A stretch of DNA of 64,000 nucleotides, from NCBI GenBank assembly GCA_034231615.1, contig CM067309.1, forward strand, positions 30,583,860 through 30,647,859. The letters run 5' to 3'. A model generated the notes under the pieces. The model ran no database searches. It was given only the letters and a program-made list of their open reading frames with translations, and was not told the DNA's origin. A program made the position numbers and the translations under genes. Source of the stretch: Meghimatium bilineatum. Lineage: Eukaryota; Mollusca; Gastropoda; Stylommatophora; Philomycidae. Each line of letters opens with the position of its first letter. Position 1 is the stretch's first letter. Below, piece after piece: positions 54,067-64,000 of the stretch.

Positions 54067-55185
54067 ATAAATATCTAATTACATGAAAGATATGAACAAA
54101 ATTAATAAATATCTAATTACATGAAATATATGAACAAAATTAATAAATATCTAATTACATGAAAGATATGAACAAAATTAATAAATATCTAATTACATGA
54201 AATATATGAACAAAATTAATAAATATCTAATTACATGAAATATATGAACAAAATTAATAAATATCTAATTACATGAAATATATGAACAAAATTAATAAAT
54301 ATCTAATTACATGAAATATATGAACAAAATTAATAAATATCTAATTACATGAAATATATGAACAAAATTATTAAATATCTAATTACATGAAATATATGAA
54401 CAAAATTAATAAATATCTAATTACATGAAATATATGAACAAAATTATTAAATATCTAATTACATGAAATATATGAACAAAATTAATAAATATCTAATTAC
54501 ATGAAATATATGAACAAAATTAATAAATATCTAATTACATGAAATATATGAACAAAATTAATAAATATCTAATTACATGAAATATATGAACAAAATTAAT
54601 AAATATCTAATTACATGAAATATATGAACAAAATTAATAAATATCTAATTACATGAAATATATGAACAAAATTAATAAATATCTAATTACATGAAATATA
54701 TGAACAAAATTAATAAATATCTAATTACATGAAATATATGAACAAAATTAATAAATATCTAATTACATGAAATATATGAACAAAATTATTAAATATCTAA
54801 TTACATGAAATATATGAACAAAATTAATAAATATCTAATTACATGAAATATATGAACAAAATTATTAAATATCTAATTACATGAAATATATGAACAAAAT
54901 TAATAAATATCTAATTACATGAAATATATGAACAAAATTAATAAATATCTAATTACATGAAATATATGAACAAAATTAATAAATATCTAATTACATGAAA
55001 TATATGAACAAAATTAATAAATATCTAATTACATGAAATATATGAACAAAATTAATAAATATCTAATTACATGAAATATATGAACAAAATTAATAAATAT
55101 CTAATTACATGAAATATATGAACAAAATTAATAAATATCTAATTACATGAAATATATGAACAAAATTAATAAATATCTAACCACA
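54067..55185. repeat. 38-bp A/T-rich satellite, about 29 copies
   Basis: Unit ATATCTAATTACATGAAATA plus TATGAACAAAATTAATAA, almost perfect. The ATTATTAAAT variant occurs in pairs 76 bp apart, and those pairs recur 418 bp (11 units) later, so an 11-unit block was duplicated. Right of 55185 the units decay gradually to about 55480. Confidence 0.97.
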
Positions 55186-56628
55186 TTTAATATACGAAGA
55201 ACGTTTTAACTATCAAATCTCTGAGAAATATGACTAAATAAACATGACTGTACATGAAATGTATTAACTATCTAATGACATGGGAGATATGACAAAATGA
55301 CTGTAGGTCTAAAGCAAATGTATTAATTATCTAATCACATAAAGGTAAAGGTAGGTCCGAAGGCAAAAATCTACCGTCGTGGATGAAGATAACTCTTTAT
55401 CAAATGAAAGATATGAATAAAATAAATGTAAAACTAATGTATTACATCCTATAATGCTATGAAAGTCATGAACAAAAGACGTACCACTAACTCTTTAAAT
55501 GTAACATTTTTAAATTCATTTCTAAAGTAATTTGACTAGAAACCCATGCATACTTTCCTCATCTAGTATATTCTTGTCTAGTCCAATTATACTTTCTATA
55601 CCTGGCAAAGGACAGACTGCACGATGTTTCCAGATGGAAAGACTCTGTTTAATTCCATTATAATTTTGAAAGCACTTTTAGTAGTTCCTGTCACGTTTAG
55701 TGAAACGGAATGTTTTCTATCAAACAGAGAGACTGATTGGAAAACAGCCAAAAATCGTGGGGTGATCTTTCAGTCTTAAAGATTCAGATTCTAGAAAGAC
55801 TCCCTAGAGATCTGTATGGCTCAGTGGTTTGTTTTTTAAAGAGATGGAGGCGGGAAGGGGTGGACCAGACCACTTGTGCTTCTGTCATTTTAAGTGTTTA
55901 ATAAACGTGACTTATTTCCCTTTAATACTATTCTGATTTTTACTACAAAAATTACCCCCCCCCCCCTCTCATTTTCCCCTATCTATAATAGACAAAAATT
56001 AGCATGAACTAAACATTAAAAGGTGTTGACTCAGACTTTCTTATATTTCAATAGGCAGTAGTATGCTGACATTTGGCTAGAAGAACTAACGGAGTCCCCA
56101 GGTAATTTTACTATTTTGTGTTGAATTTTCACGGAATATAAAAACATACAATAAACAGCAGAATAATATGTCACTCGCGACAGAGTTGCAATTTGCGTCG
56201 CAATATCCTTTGAATGCGCTGAACAATAAAATCTCACAGGCATCAAAATCGCACAATCTTCATTAAACAGTTAGAGATGACTTGATCTGTTATATTCCGG
56301 AGTTGAAAATCTAACATTAGGTATCCACCGTAAGCAAATATGCGTTCCATCTGCTTTTTAAATGTGGCAGCACTGTTATCACTAAGGGTCTGTCACTGTT
56401 GCCACTAATAAAGAGATATGCAAAAATTTCAAGCTTCGATTGTAAATACACCGTTGACAGTGTTTCAGGGTGGGAGATACAGATGATAATATGTGTTGGT
56501 CGTCTATTCCATGCTCAAACAGTAACGCAAGTTAATGTAAAATAGGACAGTGAGAAGATGAAATACTTCATGACAGAGAAATGATGTACTCTAATTCGGT
56601 TATTCAGTTTTATTTATATAGTCTTTAC
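55186..56628. other. Decayed satellite edge, then unassigned sequence
   Basis: 55186-55480 holds degenerate 38-bp-type units (CTATCTAATGACATGGGAGA). Beyond that lie a (C)12 run near 55955 and unique sequence with no recognised gene. Confidence 0.5.
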
Positions 56629-57150
56629 CGCTGCATCCCATTGTATTTTGATGGGATGTGGGATGCAGCGATGATACCATTCTATTTCAATTTGATGGGA
56701 TGTGCGATGCTCCGATAAAACCATCCCATAGTATTTTGATGGGGTGCATGGGTGAGATCGCCAAATTGTTTTTTAACAGTCTGTAATGTAGAGATCACCT
56801 CATTGAATTTTGATGGGAGATGGGTTGCAGTGGTGAGACCACCCCATTGTATATTGATTGGATGTAGGGTGCTGCGATGAAACTATCCCATTATATTTCG
56901 ATGGAATGCAGCGGTGAGAATACCACTCTATTTTGATGGAATGTGGGATGCAGCGGTGGAATCGTCCCACTGTAATTTGACTGGATCCAGTGGTGTATTG
57001 ACCACTCTATTGTATTTTCATGGGATGCAGCGGGGAGAACATTCAATTGTATTTGTTTTAAATGCAGCGGTGACACCTCCCCATTGCTATTTGATGGAGT
57101 TCAGTGATGAAACCATCCCATTGTATTTTGATTGGATGTTGCAGTGAGAC
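56629..57150. repeat. Irregular 45-60 bp degenerate repeat, about 11 copies
   Basis: CATTGTATTTTGATGGGATG and GCAGCGGTGAGACCA recur with variable spacing. Old array. Confidence 0.85.
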
Positions 57151-57414
57151 CATTGATCGAATTGTTTGTGTTTATTTCTAGTTCCTGGTTGTGTCCTAGC
57201 AATATCCCAATTGGATCGTAACGTGGAACCAGTTCATATTCTTGTGTTTAATTTTTGTTATTTTTCATTGAAATTATTTTTACATTTGATATTTTTGCTA
57301 TTTATTAGCTATATTTGTAATCACTGACAATAAATACATTATCATTGTTGCTATCACCCAGTATAACGACGTGGTTCGGATCGACAACTATGCATATAAT
57401 AACAGAAATACGCT
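57151..57414. other. No gene recognised
   Basis: A/T-rich unique sequence. Confidence 0.4.
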
Positions 57415-57965
57415 ATACACAATAAGATGGCTTTAGTCTCCTTGTCAAGGCTAACGGTGGAAAAGCAACATCAGTGTTAAGTGAAAATCAAACTGTATAA
57501 GTCGCTGGTGCTTTCTGTTGTGCTGTATGGTTGTGAGCGTTGGAACTCACTGCGGACATGGAGAGAAGATTACAGGCTTTCGAGTACAAATGCTACAGAA
57601 GAATTCTACGAATTTCCCATAGGGAACATAAGACCAATGTGTACGTAAGAAATAAAGTAGAGATGTGTGTAGGTGTTCAGGAGCCATTGCTTTCAATAGT
57701 GAAACGACGAAAACTAGCATGGTTCGGACATGTATGCAGGCACGATTCCTTGTCAAAAACAATACCGCAGGGAACTGTCGAGGGTGGAAGAAGCAGAGGA
57801 GGAAAAATAAAGACATGGACAGACAACATCAAGGAATGGACAGGACAAGATAGTTCGACACTCATCCGCATCGCTGAGGATAGAATTCGATGGAGGACTG
57901 TGTGCTGAGGCATCCAATGTGGTATCCCTACGACCCTGAAGGGTTACGGGTTTATTGATTGATTG
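57415..57965 (+). mobile_element. LINE 3' fragment with (TTGA)n tail
   Basis: After a broken start (KIKLYKSLVLSVVLYGCERW, 57485-57543), one open frame gives MERRLQAFEYKCYRRILRIS, HREHKTNVYVRNKVE, RRKLAWFGHVCRHDSLSK, GGRSRGGKIKTWTDNIKEWT and RIAEDRIRWRTVC then stop at 57908. The tail is TTGATTGATTGAT. Well preserved. Three other overlapping frames are shadows. Confidence 0.9.
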
Positions 57966-58254
57966 ATACACAGTTATGTCAATCAAAAATTGGGAGATGT
58001 ATGTAATCAAACTGTTCGGAGAATATAGTAAAAGTGTACACTGTATGGTTAGTAAATGTTGACAAAGAAATGTAAACTGGAATAAATATCAGTGTTTTGT
58101 TGAACCATACACAGGACTGATGTTTTTGCAATGATCTTTTCTGTGAATGTGCTAGAAACAGTATTGTGCATTGCTATTGCATTGTTAAAGGACATGCTAT
58201 TGAAAAAAGTGATAGAAAAATGGAACACTTGTGCACAAGTTAGACACATCTTTC

Positions 58255-58690
58255 AGATGACCATTTTACATACATGTCCCAGTGGTGACCTACGACGTAG
58301 AAACATGGACAATAAACAAAACTAAAGCCAAGAGAATATATACTTTTGAAATGAAGTGGTATAAAAAAGTCATAAGAATATCATGCACTGCAAAATAGAA
58401 ATTTGTTTTAAAAAAACACAAAAAAACAGACCAACCACGACGTTCTAAGCAAAATCAGCGTTCAAGAACGCTGGCTTTTAAACAACATATTAAGAAGTTT
58501 AGATTTTTTTCGGTCACGTTAAGAGACACGATGACAGAAAGAGTATTTGAGGGAGCGATAAAAGGCAGTAGAGGCAGAGGTCGACCGAGACGTCGTTGGA
58601 CAAGAGATATTCAGGAATTCATGCGCGTGCGGCTAGATGAACAACATGCGGGAAAACTTGGTAGAGAACGCGGTACTTTCAGGTGATTCA
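58255..58690 (+). mobile_element. LINE 3' fragment whose end became a minisatellite
   Basis: Reads VVTYDVETWTINKTKAKRIY, TFEMKWYKKVIRIS, then across frameshifts RDTMTERVFEGAIKGSRGRG, RPRRRWTRDIQEFM, RLDEQHAGKLGRERGTF and FIRKTW. It runs straight into the 43-bp array at about 58650. Confidence 0.85.
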
Positions 58691-59304
58691 TAAGGAAAAC
58701 TTGGTAGAGAACGCGGTACTTTCAGGTGATTCATAAGGAAAACTTGGTAGAGAACGCGGTACTTTCAGGTGATTCATAAGGAAAACTTGGTAGAGAACGC
58801 GGTACTTTCAGGTGATTCATAAGGAAAACTTGGTAGAGAACGCGGTACTTTCAGGTGATTCATAAGGAAAACTTGGTAGAGAACGCGGTACTTTCAGGTG
58901 ATTCATAAGGAAAACTTGGTAGAGAACGCGGTACTTTCAGGTGATTCATAAGGAAAACTTGGTAGAGAACGCGGTACTTTCAGGTGATTCATAAGGAAAA
59001 CTTGGTAGAGAACGCGGTACTTTCATGAGATTCATAAGGAAAACTTGGTAGAGAACGCGGTACTTTCATGAGATTCATAAGGAAAACTTGGTAGAGAACG
59101 CGGTACTTTCATGAGATTCATAAGGAAAACTTGGTAGAGAACGCGGTACTTTCATGAGATTCATAAGGAAAACTTGGTAGAGAACGCGGTACTTTCATGA
59201 GATTCATAAGGAAAACTTGGTAGAGAACGCGGTACTTTCATGAGATTCATAAGGAAAACTTGGTAGAGAACGCGGTACTTTCATGAGATTCATAAGGAAA
59301 ACTC
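58650..59304. repeat. 43-bp minisatellite derived from the LINE 3' end, about 15 copies
   Basis: Unit GGAAAACTTGGTAGAGAACG, CGGTACTTTCAGGTGATTCA, TAA. The first copy is the LINE sequence encoding GKLGRERGTF. About eight units with TCAGGTGATTC come first, then about seven with TCATGAGATTC, with one switch near 59025. Confidence 0.95.
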
Positions 59305-59530
59305 CTCATCATTATCAGGTACCATGCTAGCTGGCGTAGGCGATCATGGGTCTCCACTTCTCACCATCTCCAGCATTATGTATCAAGATCGTTGTTGTTT
59401 CCATGCTGTGCCAGGTTTGTCAAACTGTATAATATTTTCTCACGTTGTCGCCCTCTATCTATGATGCCTTGAATATTGCCTGTTGTGACTATGTTCTCGA
59501 AAAATAGACACATAAGCAAGACTACGTTCT
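59305..59530 (-). mobile_element. LINE 3' end, minus strand, tail-to-tail with the previous LINE
   Basis: Minus-strand blocks FREHSHNRQYSR, GRQREKILYSLTNLAQHGNN and, one frame on, WRPMIAYAS, with a (GAT)n tail at 59306-59316. Matches the family at 46110. Confidence 0.72.
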
Positions 59531-59584
59531 GAAAAGAATGCGTCACATGACATAGATGACCATCTAGGATACGACAAATGAACT

Positions 59585-60000
59585 GAAAATCTCTGAAACC
59601 AGAAACTATTGCGATTAAGATTTCGGCCCATTAATCTCTGAAACTAAAAACTATTGCGATTAAGACTTCGGCCCATTAATCTCTAAAACTAAAAACTATT
59701 GCGATTAAGACTTTGGCCCATTAATCTCTGAAAGTAGAAAACTATTGAGATTAAGACTTCGACCCATTACTCTCTGAAACCAGAAACTATTGCGATTAAG
59801 ATTTCTAACCCATAATCTATGAAACCAGAAACTATTGCGATTAAGATTTCTACCCATTAATCTATGAAACTAGAAAACTATTGCGATTAAGACGTCGACC
59901 CATTAATCTATTAAACTAGAAAACTATTGCGATTAAGACTTCGATCCATTAATCTATTAAACTAGAAAACTATTGTGATTATGACGTCGGTTCATTGGAT
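59585..60000. repeat. 45-bp minisatellite, 9 copies
   Basis: Unit ATTAATCTCTGAAACTAAAA, ACTATTGCGATTAAGACTTC, GGCCC with substitutions and 1-bp indels. Confidence 0.94.
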
Positions 60001-61135
60001 AAAAGGTATGAGCGAATCTATACAGAATAAAACACAAGTGAAGATTTCTTAATGAATTATCTGAAGCGAATCATACAATTTATAAAAACACGGAGATATT
60101 GGTTAAAAACATTCAGTTAAAACCAAACAATACTATTTAAATTATAGATTTTGAGATGTAGTTTAAAATATAATAAGAAATTGATGCCAACAAAAATATG
60201 AAATCTATGTAACAATTTCCTGTAATATTTGTGTTTATTACAACTGAAATTTTAAAAAAAAATCACTTTTGCTCATATTCAATGTTAAAAATAACGTATT
60301 TCAACAGGAAACATCATGTAATTTGTCCTGATCGTTGTATCGATTAGTGGACATTGAACACACAGCGATTGTTTGCAAGGTTTCCCCTCTGCCAAGCTTT
60401 GCCTTTGATATATAAAGTGCCAGAGTTGTTTGCTCATGGCGCCCAAAATATGTCCTGTCGCTCTTTCCAAAATCGTCTGCGTGTCTTTCTAGGATCACGT
60501 GGAATATGTGTGTGTGTGTTTGTTGTTATTGTTGCTGCAATGCTGCTATTCTTGACATCGTTATATCACGATTGTCTTCAAGTGTCGCTAACGAGCTTCA
60601 GTATCCAGCTTCCCACGCTATGGGAGTGTTGATCAAAATAATCTAGTGCGGCGCAGCAACACCTGCAAATGTTCTAGCATTGCCGCGCGGCACAGAGAAA
60701 ACGTGCTGCTCGAAAAGTAGACCAACAAACACACAGACACATCCGATTATGATCGTACATTTTCCAAATATGGCAAGTGATTCTATGCCAGGATTGAACG
60801 TTTTTGCTATCTCCGAACACTAGAGATGCAACACCACAAGTCTGAAACTGTTGTCACCATCTCCTGCGCTGTACGGCTATTATTATATACCGTATTACAC
60901 TGAACTCGCATATGCTGGGCAATAGATATAAATAAAACATCCACATACGCATTTTCCGTGAATTTGCCTGTGAATTTCTTGTCGGAAATCTAGTATTACC
61001 AGCATCCTCCAACAAAATAAAAGATACGGTGGGAGTTCGTAAACGTTCGATAATTAGCAATAATTAAAACTACAACAATTAGCTGAAGCATCCCAGCTAT
61101 TAGATAATGAGACTACCAACCAGAACATTGTATTC
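60001..61135. other. No gene recognised
   Basis: More than 1.1 kb. Bases 60290-60720 are GC-richer with open stretches of 61-92 codons on both strands, none with a known domain. The rest is A/T-rich. Confidence 0.45.
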
Positions 61136-61770
61136 TCATACATAATGTAGGTAGTTGTACATAATATAGGTAGTTGTACATAAAGTAGAGGTAGCTGTAC
61201 ATAATGTAGGTAGTTGTACATAAAGATGGTAGTTGTACATAATGTAGGTAGCTGTACATAAAGTAGGCAGCTGTACATAAAGTAGGCAGCTGTACATAAA
61301 GTAGGCAGCTGTACACAAAGTAGGTAGTTGTACATAAAGTAGGTAGCTGTACATAATATAGGTAGTTGTACATAAAGTAGGCAACTGTACAAAAAAGTAG
61401 ATAGTTGTACATAAAGTAGGTAGCTGTACATAATGTAGGTAGCTGTACATACAGTAGGTAGCTGTACATAATGTAGGTAGTTGTACATAATGTAGGTAGC
61501 TTTACATAATACAGGTAGCTGTTCATACAGTAGGCAGCTGTACATAATGTAGGTAATTGTACATAAAGTAGGTAGCTGTACATAATGTAGGTAATTGTAC
61601 ATAAAGTAGGTAGCTGTACATACAGTAGGTAGCTGTACATAATATATGTAGTTGTACATAAAGTAGGTAGCTGTACATAAAGTAGGTAGCTGTTCATAAT
61701 ATAGGTAGTTGTACATAAAGTAGGTAGTTGTACATAAAGTAGGTAGTTGTACATAAAGTAGGTATTCTGA
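61136..61770. repeat. 19-bp minisatellite, about 33 copies
   Basis: Unit TGTACATAAAGTAGGTAGC. With period 19 and no stop in the unit on the minus strand, all three minus frames stay open (up to 224 codons) and spell Tyr/Cys/Leu/Thr-rich cycles. Not a gene. Confidence 0.97.
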
Positions 61771-62594
61771 TTAATATGTGTCGACACATATCCGCATCGT
61801 TGGGAAGGGAAGGGTGTTACCTTTAAAATTTTTTAGCATAACCACCTGGTTTTTAATTAACAAAAAGCAAACCATCAATGGTCAGGCAGGGGGAGGGGAT
61901 ACAGTCACTGGTTTCTCTAGTTTTTTTGTTGGTTTCCTAGTTATGAATGTTATGTTCTATTTTTCTATTTTTTATCTCTCCGCTATTTGCCACTATATTT
62001 TGATAATCGTTTTCATGCTTCAATTGAGTCCCCCCCCCCTCCTGATTCTGACATGTTATGATTGTTACGCACGTATGTATGCATAACTGACAACTGATTA
62101 TTTGAGTAGATATATACAATGTATATACATTCAAAATAAGATAACATTCAAGACAAATACCAGCCCATAATTGAACATGAACCACCTATCAAATTCCAGC
62201 CCGTATATTTTATCCTAATCACTGTACAAGTTCGATAATCGAGTATCAGACATATAGTCTATGGGCATTGCAGGCGCTAAACGAGCGTAATCATCGGAAT
62301 TCGGAAAAAAAGCCATGGCGAGAAACTATTAGGAAACTAGGAATTGTATACCAGGTAAATTCAAATTACAAAATTATTCCGGCTAATTATCATTGAAATG
62401 CAAAGTAGGCATTATACTTGACAGCGGGTAATAACACCTGCACTGTGCTAAATTGTTCTGGCATTTCAAATATCAAAAAATGGCTTATGAAATTATAAAG
62501 TTTGCATTTTTTTTCCAGTGTCAGCTCTTGAATTCAGCTATGCACAATTCTCACTTTTACTATTGTTGTTTCTTTATGGTTAATGTATTGAGCG
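61771..62594. other. No gene recognised
   Basis: A (C)9 run near 62031 and unique A/T-rich sequence. The 102-codon plus frame (61778-62086) is hydrophobic but low-complexity and unassigned. Confidence 0.45.
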
Positions 62595-62815
62595 TTTTCA
62601 TAAAACTAATAACGTTTTCATAAAACTAATAACGTTTTCATAATACTAATAACGTGTTCATGATACTAATAACGTGAACAATACGTTTTTAAAGAACATT
62701 ATGACGTCTTAAAGATTGTTGACGTATTGTGACTTATCTTGACATATTGTTGACGTAATGTGACTTATCTTGACATATTGTTGATATTTTGAGCTGCTGT
62801 TGATATTAGTAGATA
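62595..62815. repeat. 20-bp repeat plus short direct repeats
   Basis: ATAACGTTTTCATAAAACTA is repeated 4-5 times (62595-62675). Then TGTGACTTATCTTGACATAT occurs twice. Confidence 0.88.
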
Positions 62816-62819
62816 GTGT

Positions 62820-62985
62820 CATAGTCAAATTGACCAAGAAACTATGCTGAAGTTTGATGTATCAGGCCAAAAGGTAGATATTTCACAGTCAATCTGGGAA
62901 CTGGTCATAAACTTTCATATTTGCGACGACATCATGCTAACACAAAGGGGTGTGAGAGCGAACGTCGAGGTATAACAACATCTCC
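62820..62985 (+). mobile_element. SINE-B remnant
   Basis: TATGCTGAAG, TATCAGGCCAAAAGG, GATATTTCACAG, ACATCATGCTAA and GAGAGCGAACGTCGAGG follow the SINE-B order (ATGCTGAAG, GGCCGAAAAG, GATATCGCAG, ACATCCTGCTAA, GAGAACGAACGC). Diverged. Confidence 0.7.
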
Positions 62986-63780
62986 AGTGTCACGTCGAAG
63001 TAGTGACAATGTCTCCAAAGTGTCACGTCGAAATAGAACAACATCTCCAAAGTGTCACGTCGAAGAAGAACAATATCTCATGAGTGTCATGTGAAAGTAG
63101 AACAGTAATCTCTGGAGTGTCAAGTAAAAGTAGAAAATATTTCCAAAGTGTCACGTAAAGTTGAACAATATCTCCAGAGTGTTACCTAAAGTAGAACATT
63201 TCCAGTGTCATGTCAAGTTGAACAATATCTCATGAGTGTCATGTAAAGTTGAACAATATCTCCAAGGTGGCACGTAAAGTAGAACAATATCTCCAGAGTG
63301 GGACGTAAAGTTGAACATTATCTCCAGAGTGGCACGTGAAGTTGAACAATATCTCCATAGTGTTGTGTAAAGTAGAACAATATCTCCAGAGTGTTGTGTA
63401 AAGTAGAACAATATCTCCAGAGTGGCACGTGAAGTTGAACAATATCTCCATAGTGTTGTGTAAAGTAGAACAATATCTCCAGAGTGTTGTGTAAAGTAGA
63501 ACAATATCTCCATAGTGTTGTGCAAAGTAGAACAATATCTCCAGAGTGTTGTGTAAAGTAGAACAATATCTCCAGAGTGTTGTGTAAAGTAGAACAATAT
63601 CTCCAGAGTGTTGTGTAAAGTAGAACAATATCTCCAGAGTGTTGTGTAAAGTAGAACAATATCTCCAGAGTGGCACGTGAAGTTGAACAATATCTCCAGA
63701 GTGGCACGTGAAGTTGAACAATATCACCAAGAGTATTCACGAGTTTAAGAACGAACGTAGAAGTAGAACAATATCACCAG
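62985..63780. repeat. 31-bp minisatellite seeded next to a SINE-B tail, about 25 copies
   Basis: Unit GAACAATATCTCCAGAGTGT plus TGTGTAAAGTA. The left edge is fused to the SINE-B tail. The right edge (63739-63765) again contains GAGTTTAAGAACGAACGTAG, a SINE-B 3' end. Minus frames of 140-163 codons are artefacts. Confidence 0.93.
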
Positions 63781-64000
63781 TATCCACATTTTGACATATT
63801 CTTTTCAATACATCTTCTTCCACTGTTTATTGTTCTGTCATCCTTTGTTCTTCCTTGGGAGTTTCATAGCAGTTAGGTATATATATATTAACAATTAGAG
63901 CGTTGCAGTGAACGGTATGAGATGAATGAGAACATTTCAGAAACAATAACAATATAGAAAACGTATAAATTCTTACAATGGGAACACTAATAATTATGCA
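63781..64000. other. No gene recognised
   Basis: Unique A/T-rich sequence at the window end. Confidence 0.4.

Noticed and set aside
60354-60632. 92-codon plus frame with a hydrophobic segment as a small membrane protein
   Set aside because: No homologue or domain that I can name; frames are open on both strands here, so coding is unsupported.
61054-61787. Minus-strand frames of 220-224 codons rich in Tyr, Cys and Leu
   Set aside because: A 19-bp unit repeated about 33 times, open in all three frames; pure repeat artefact.
63208-63740. Minus-strand frames of 140-163 codons
   Set aside because: All lie in the 31-bp array and repeat one peptide cycle in three frames.

Overview
This window looks like intergenic DNA from an animal nuclear genome, not a bacterium, phage or organelle. 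No stretch supports an intact host protein-coding gene or a functional RNA gene. Decayed non-LTR retrotransposons (LINEs), a Penelope-like element, tRNA-derived SINEs and a deleted Tc1-like transposon, mixed with very many minisatellites, suggest a lophotrochozoan invertebrate. A mollusc, possibly a heterobranch gastropod, is my best guess. That assignment rests on the style of the repeats and is inference.

Layout. 1-13 kb: minisatellites (units of 20-66 bp), a broken Penelope-like element (2.4-3.8 kb), SINEs including a SINE inside a SINE (5.15-5.52 kb), LINE 3' fragments, an RNase H LINE stub dropped into a 66-bp satellite (8.9-9.6 kb), a 31-bp array of about 32 copies, and a triple-copy inverted repeat (11.9-12.7 kb). 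13-19 kb: LINE fragments in both orientations, one carrying a 26-copy 54-bp minisatellite that grew out of its own reverse transcriptase sequence; then a 1.4-kb 24-bp array. 19-23 kb: SINEs, arrays and a LINE with a 197-bp insertion. 23.5-28.7 kb: one old LINE carrying four direct insertions, one of which holds a further insertion, almost all with readable target-site duplications (TSDs). 29-38 kb: LINE and SINE remnants, arrays and a patchwork insertion at 32.1 kb. 38.2-39.1 kb: an internally deleted Tc1-like element. 39-48 kb: SINE-C, LINE 3' ends and more arrays. 49.7-51.05 kb: a second, inverted copy of the 1.3-kb unclassified retroposon found at 24.8-26.1 kb. 51-64 kb: long AT-rich arrays with SINEs inserted in them, LINE 3' ends, and another LINE-derived minisatellite (58.65-59.3 kb).

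How it fits together. Two processes dominate. Target-primed retrotransposition left 5'-truncated copies with short TSDs and microsatellite tails, often (GAA)n. Local tandem amplification made roughly 18 kb (my hand tally) of about 36 arrays. They interact: arrays are born inside elements (14.7-16.1 and 58.65-59.3 kb) and elements insert into arrays (8.9, 49.7, 52.6, 53.5 and 53.9 kb). Long open frames here, including about 475 codons on both strands at 14.7-16.2 kb, come from repeat units whose length is a multiple of three or which lack stops; I do not call them genes. Names SINE-A, SINE-B, SINE-C, LINE-1, LINE-2, LINE-R and Retro-X are working labels for this window only.
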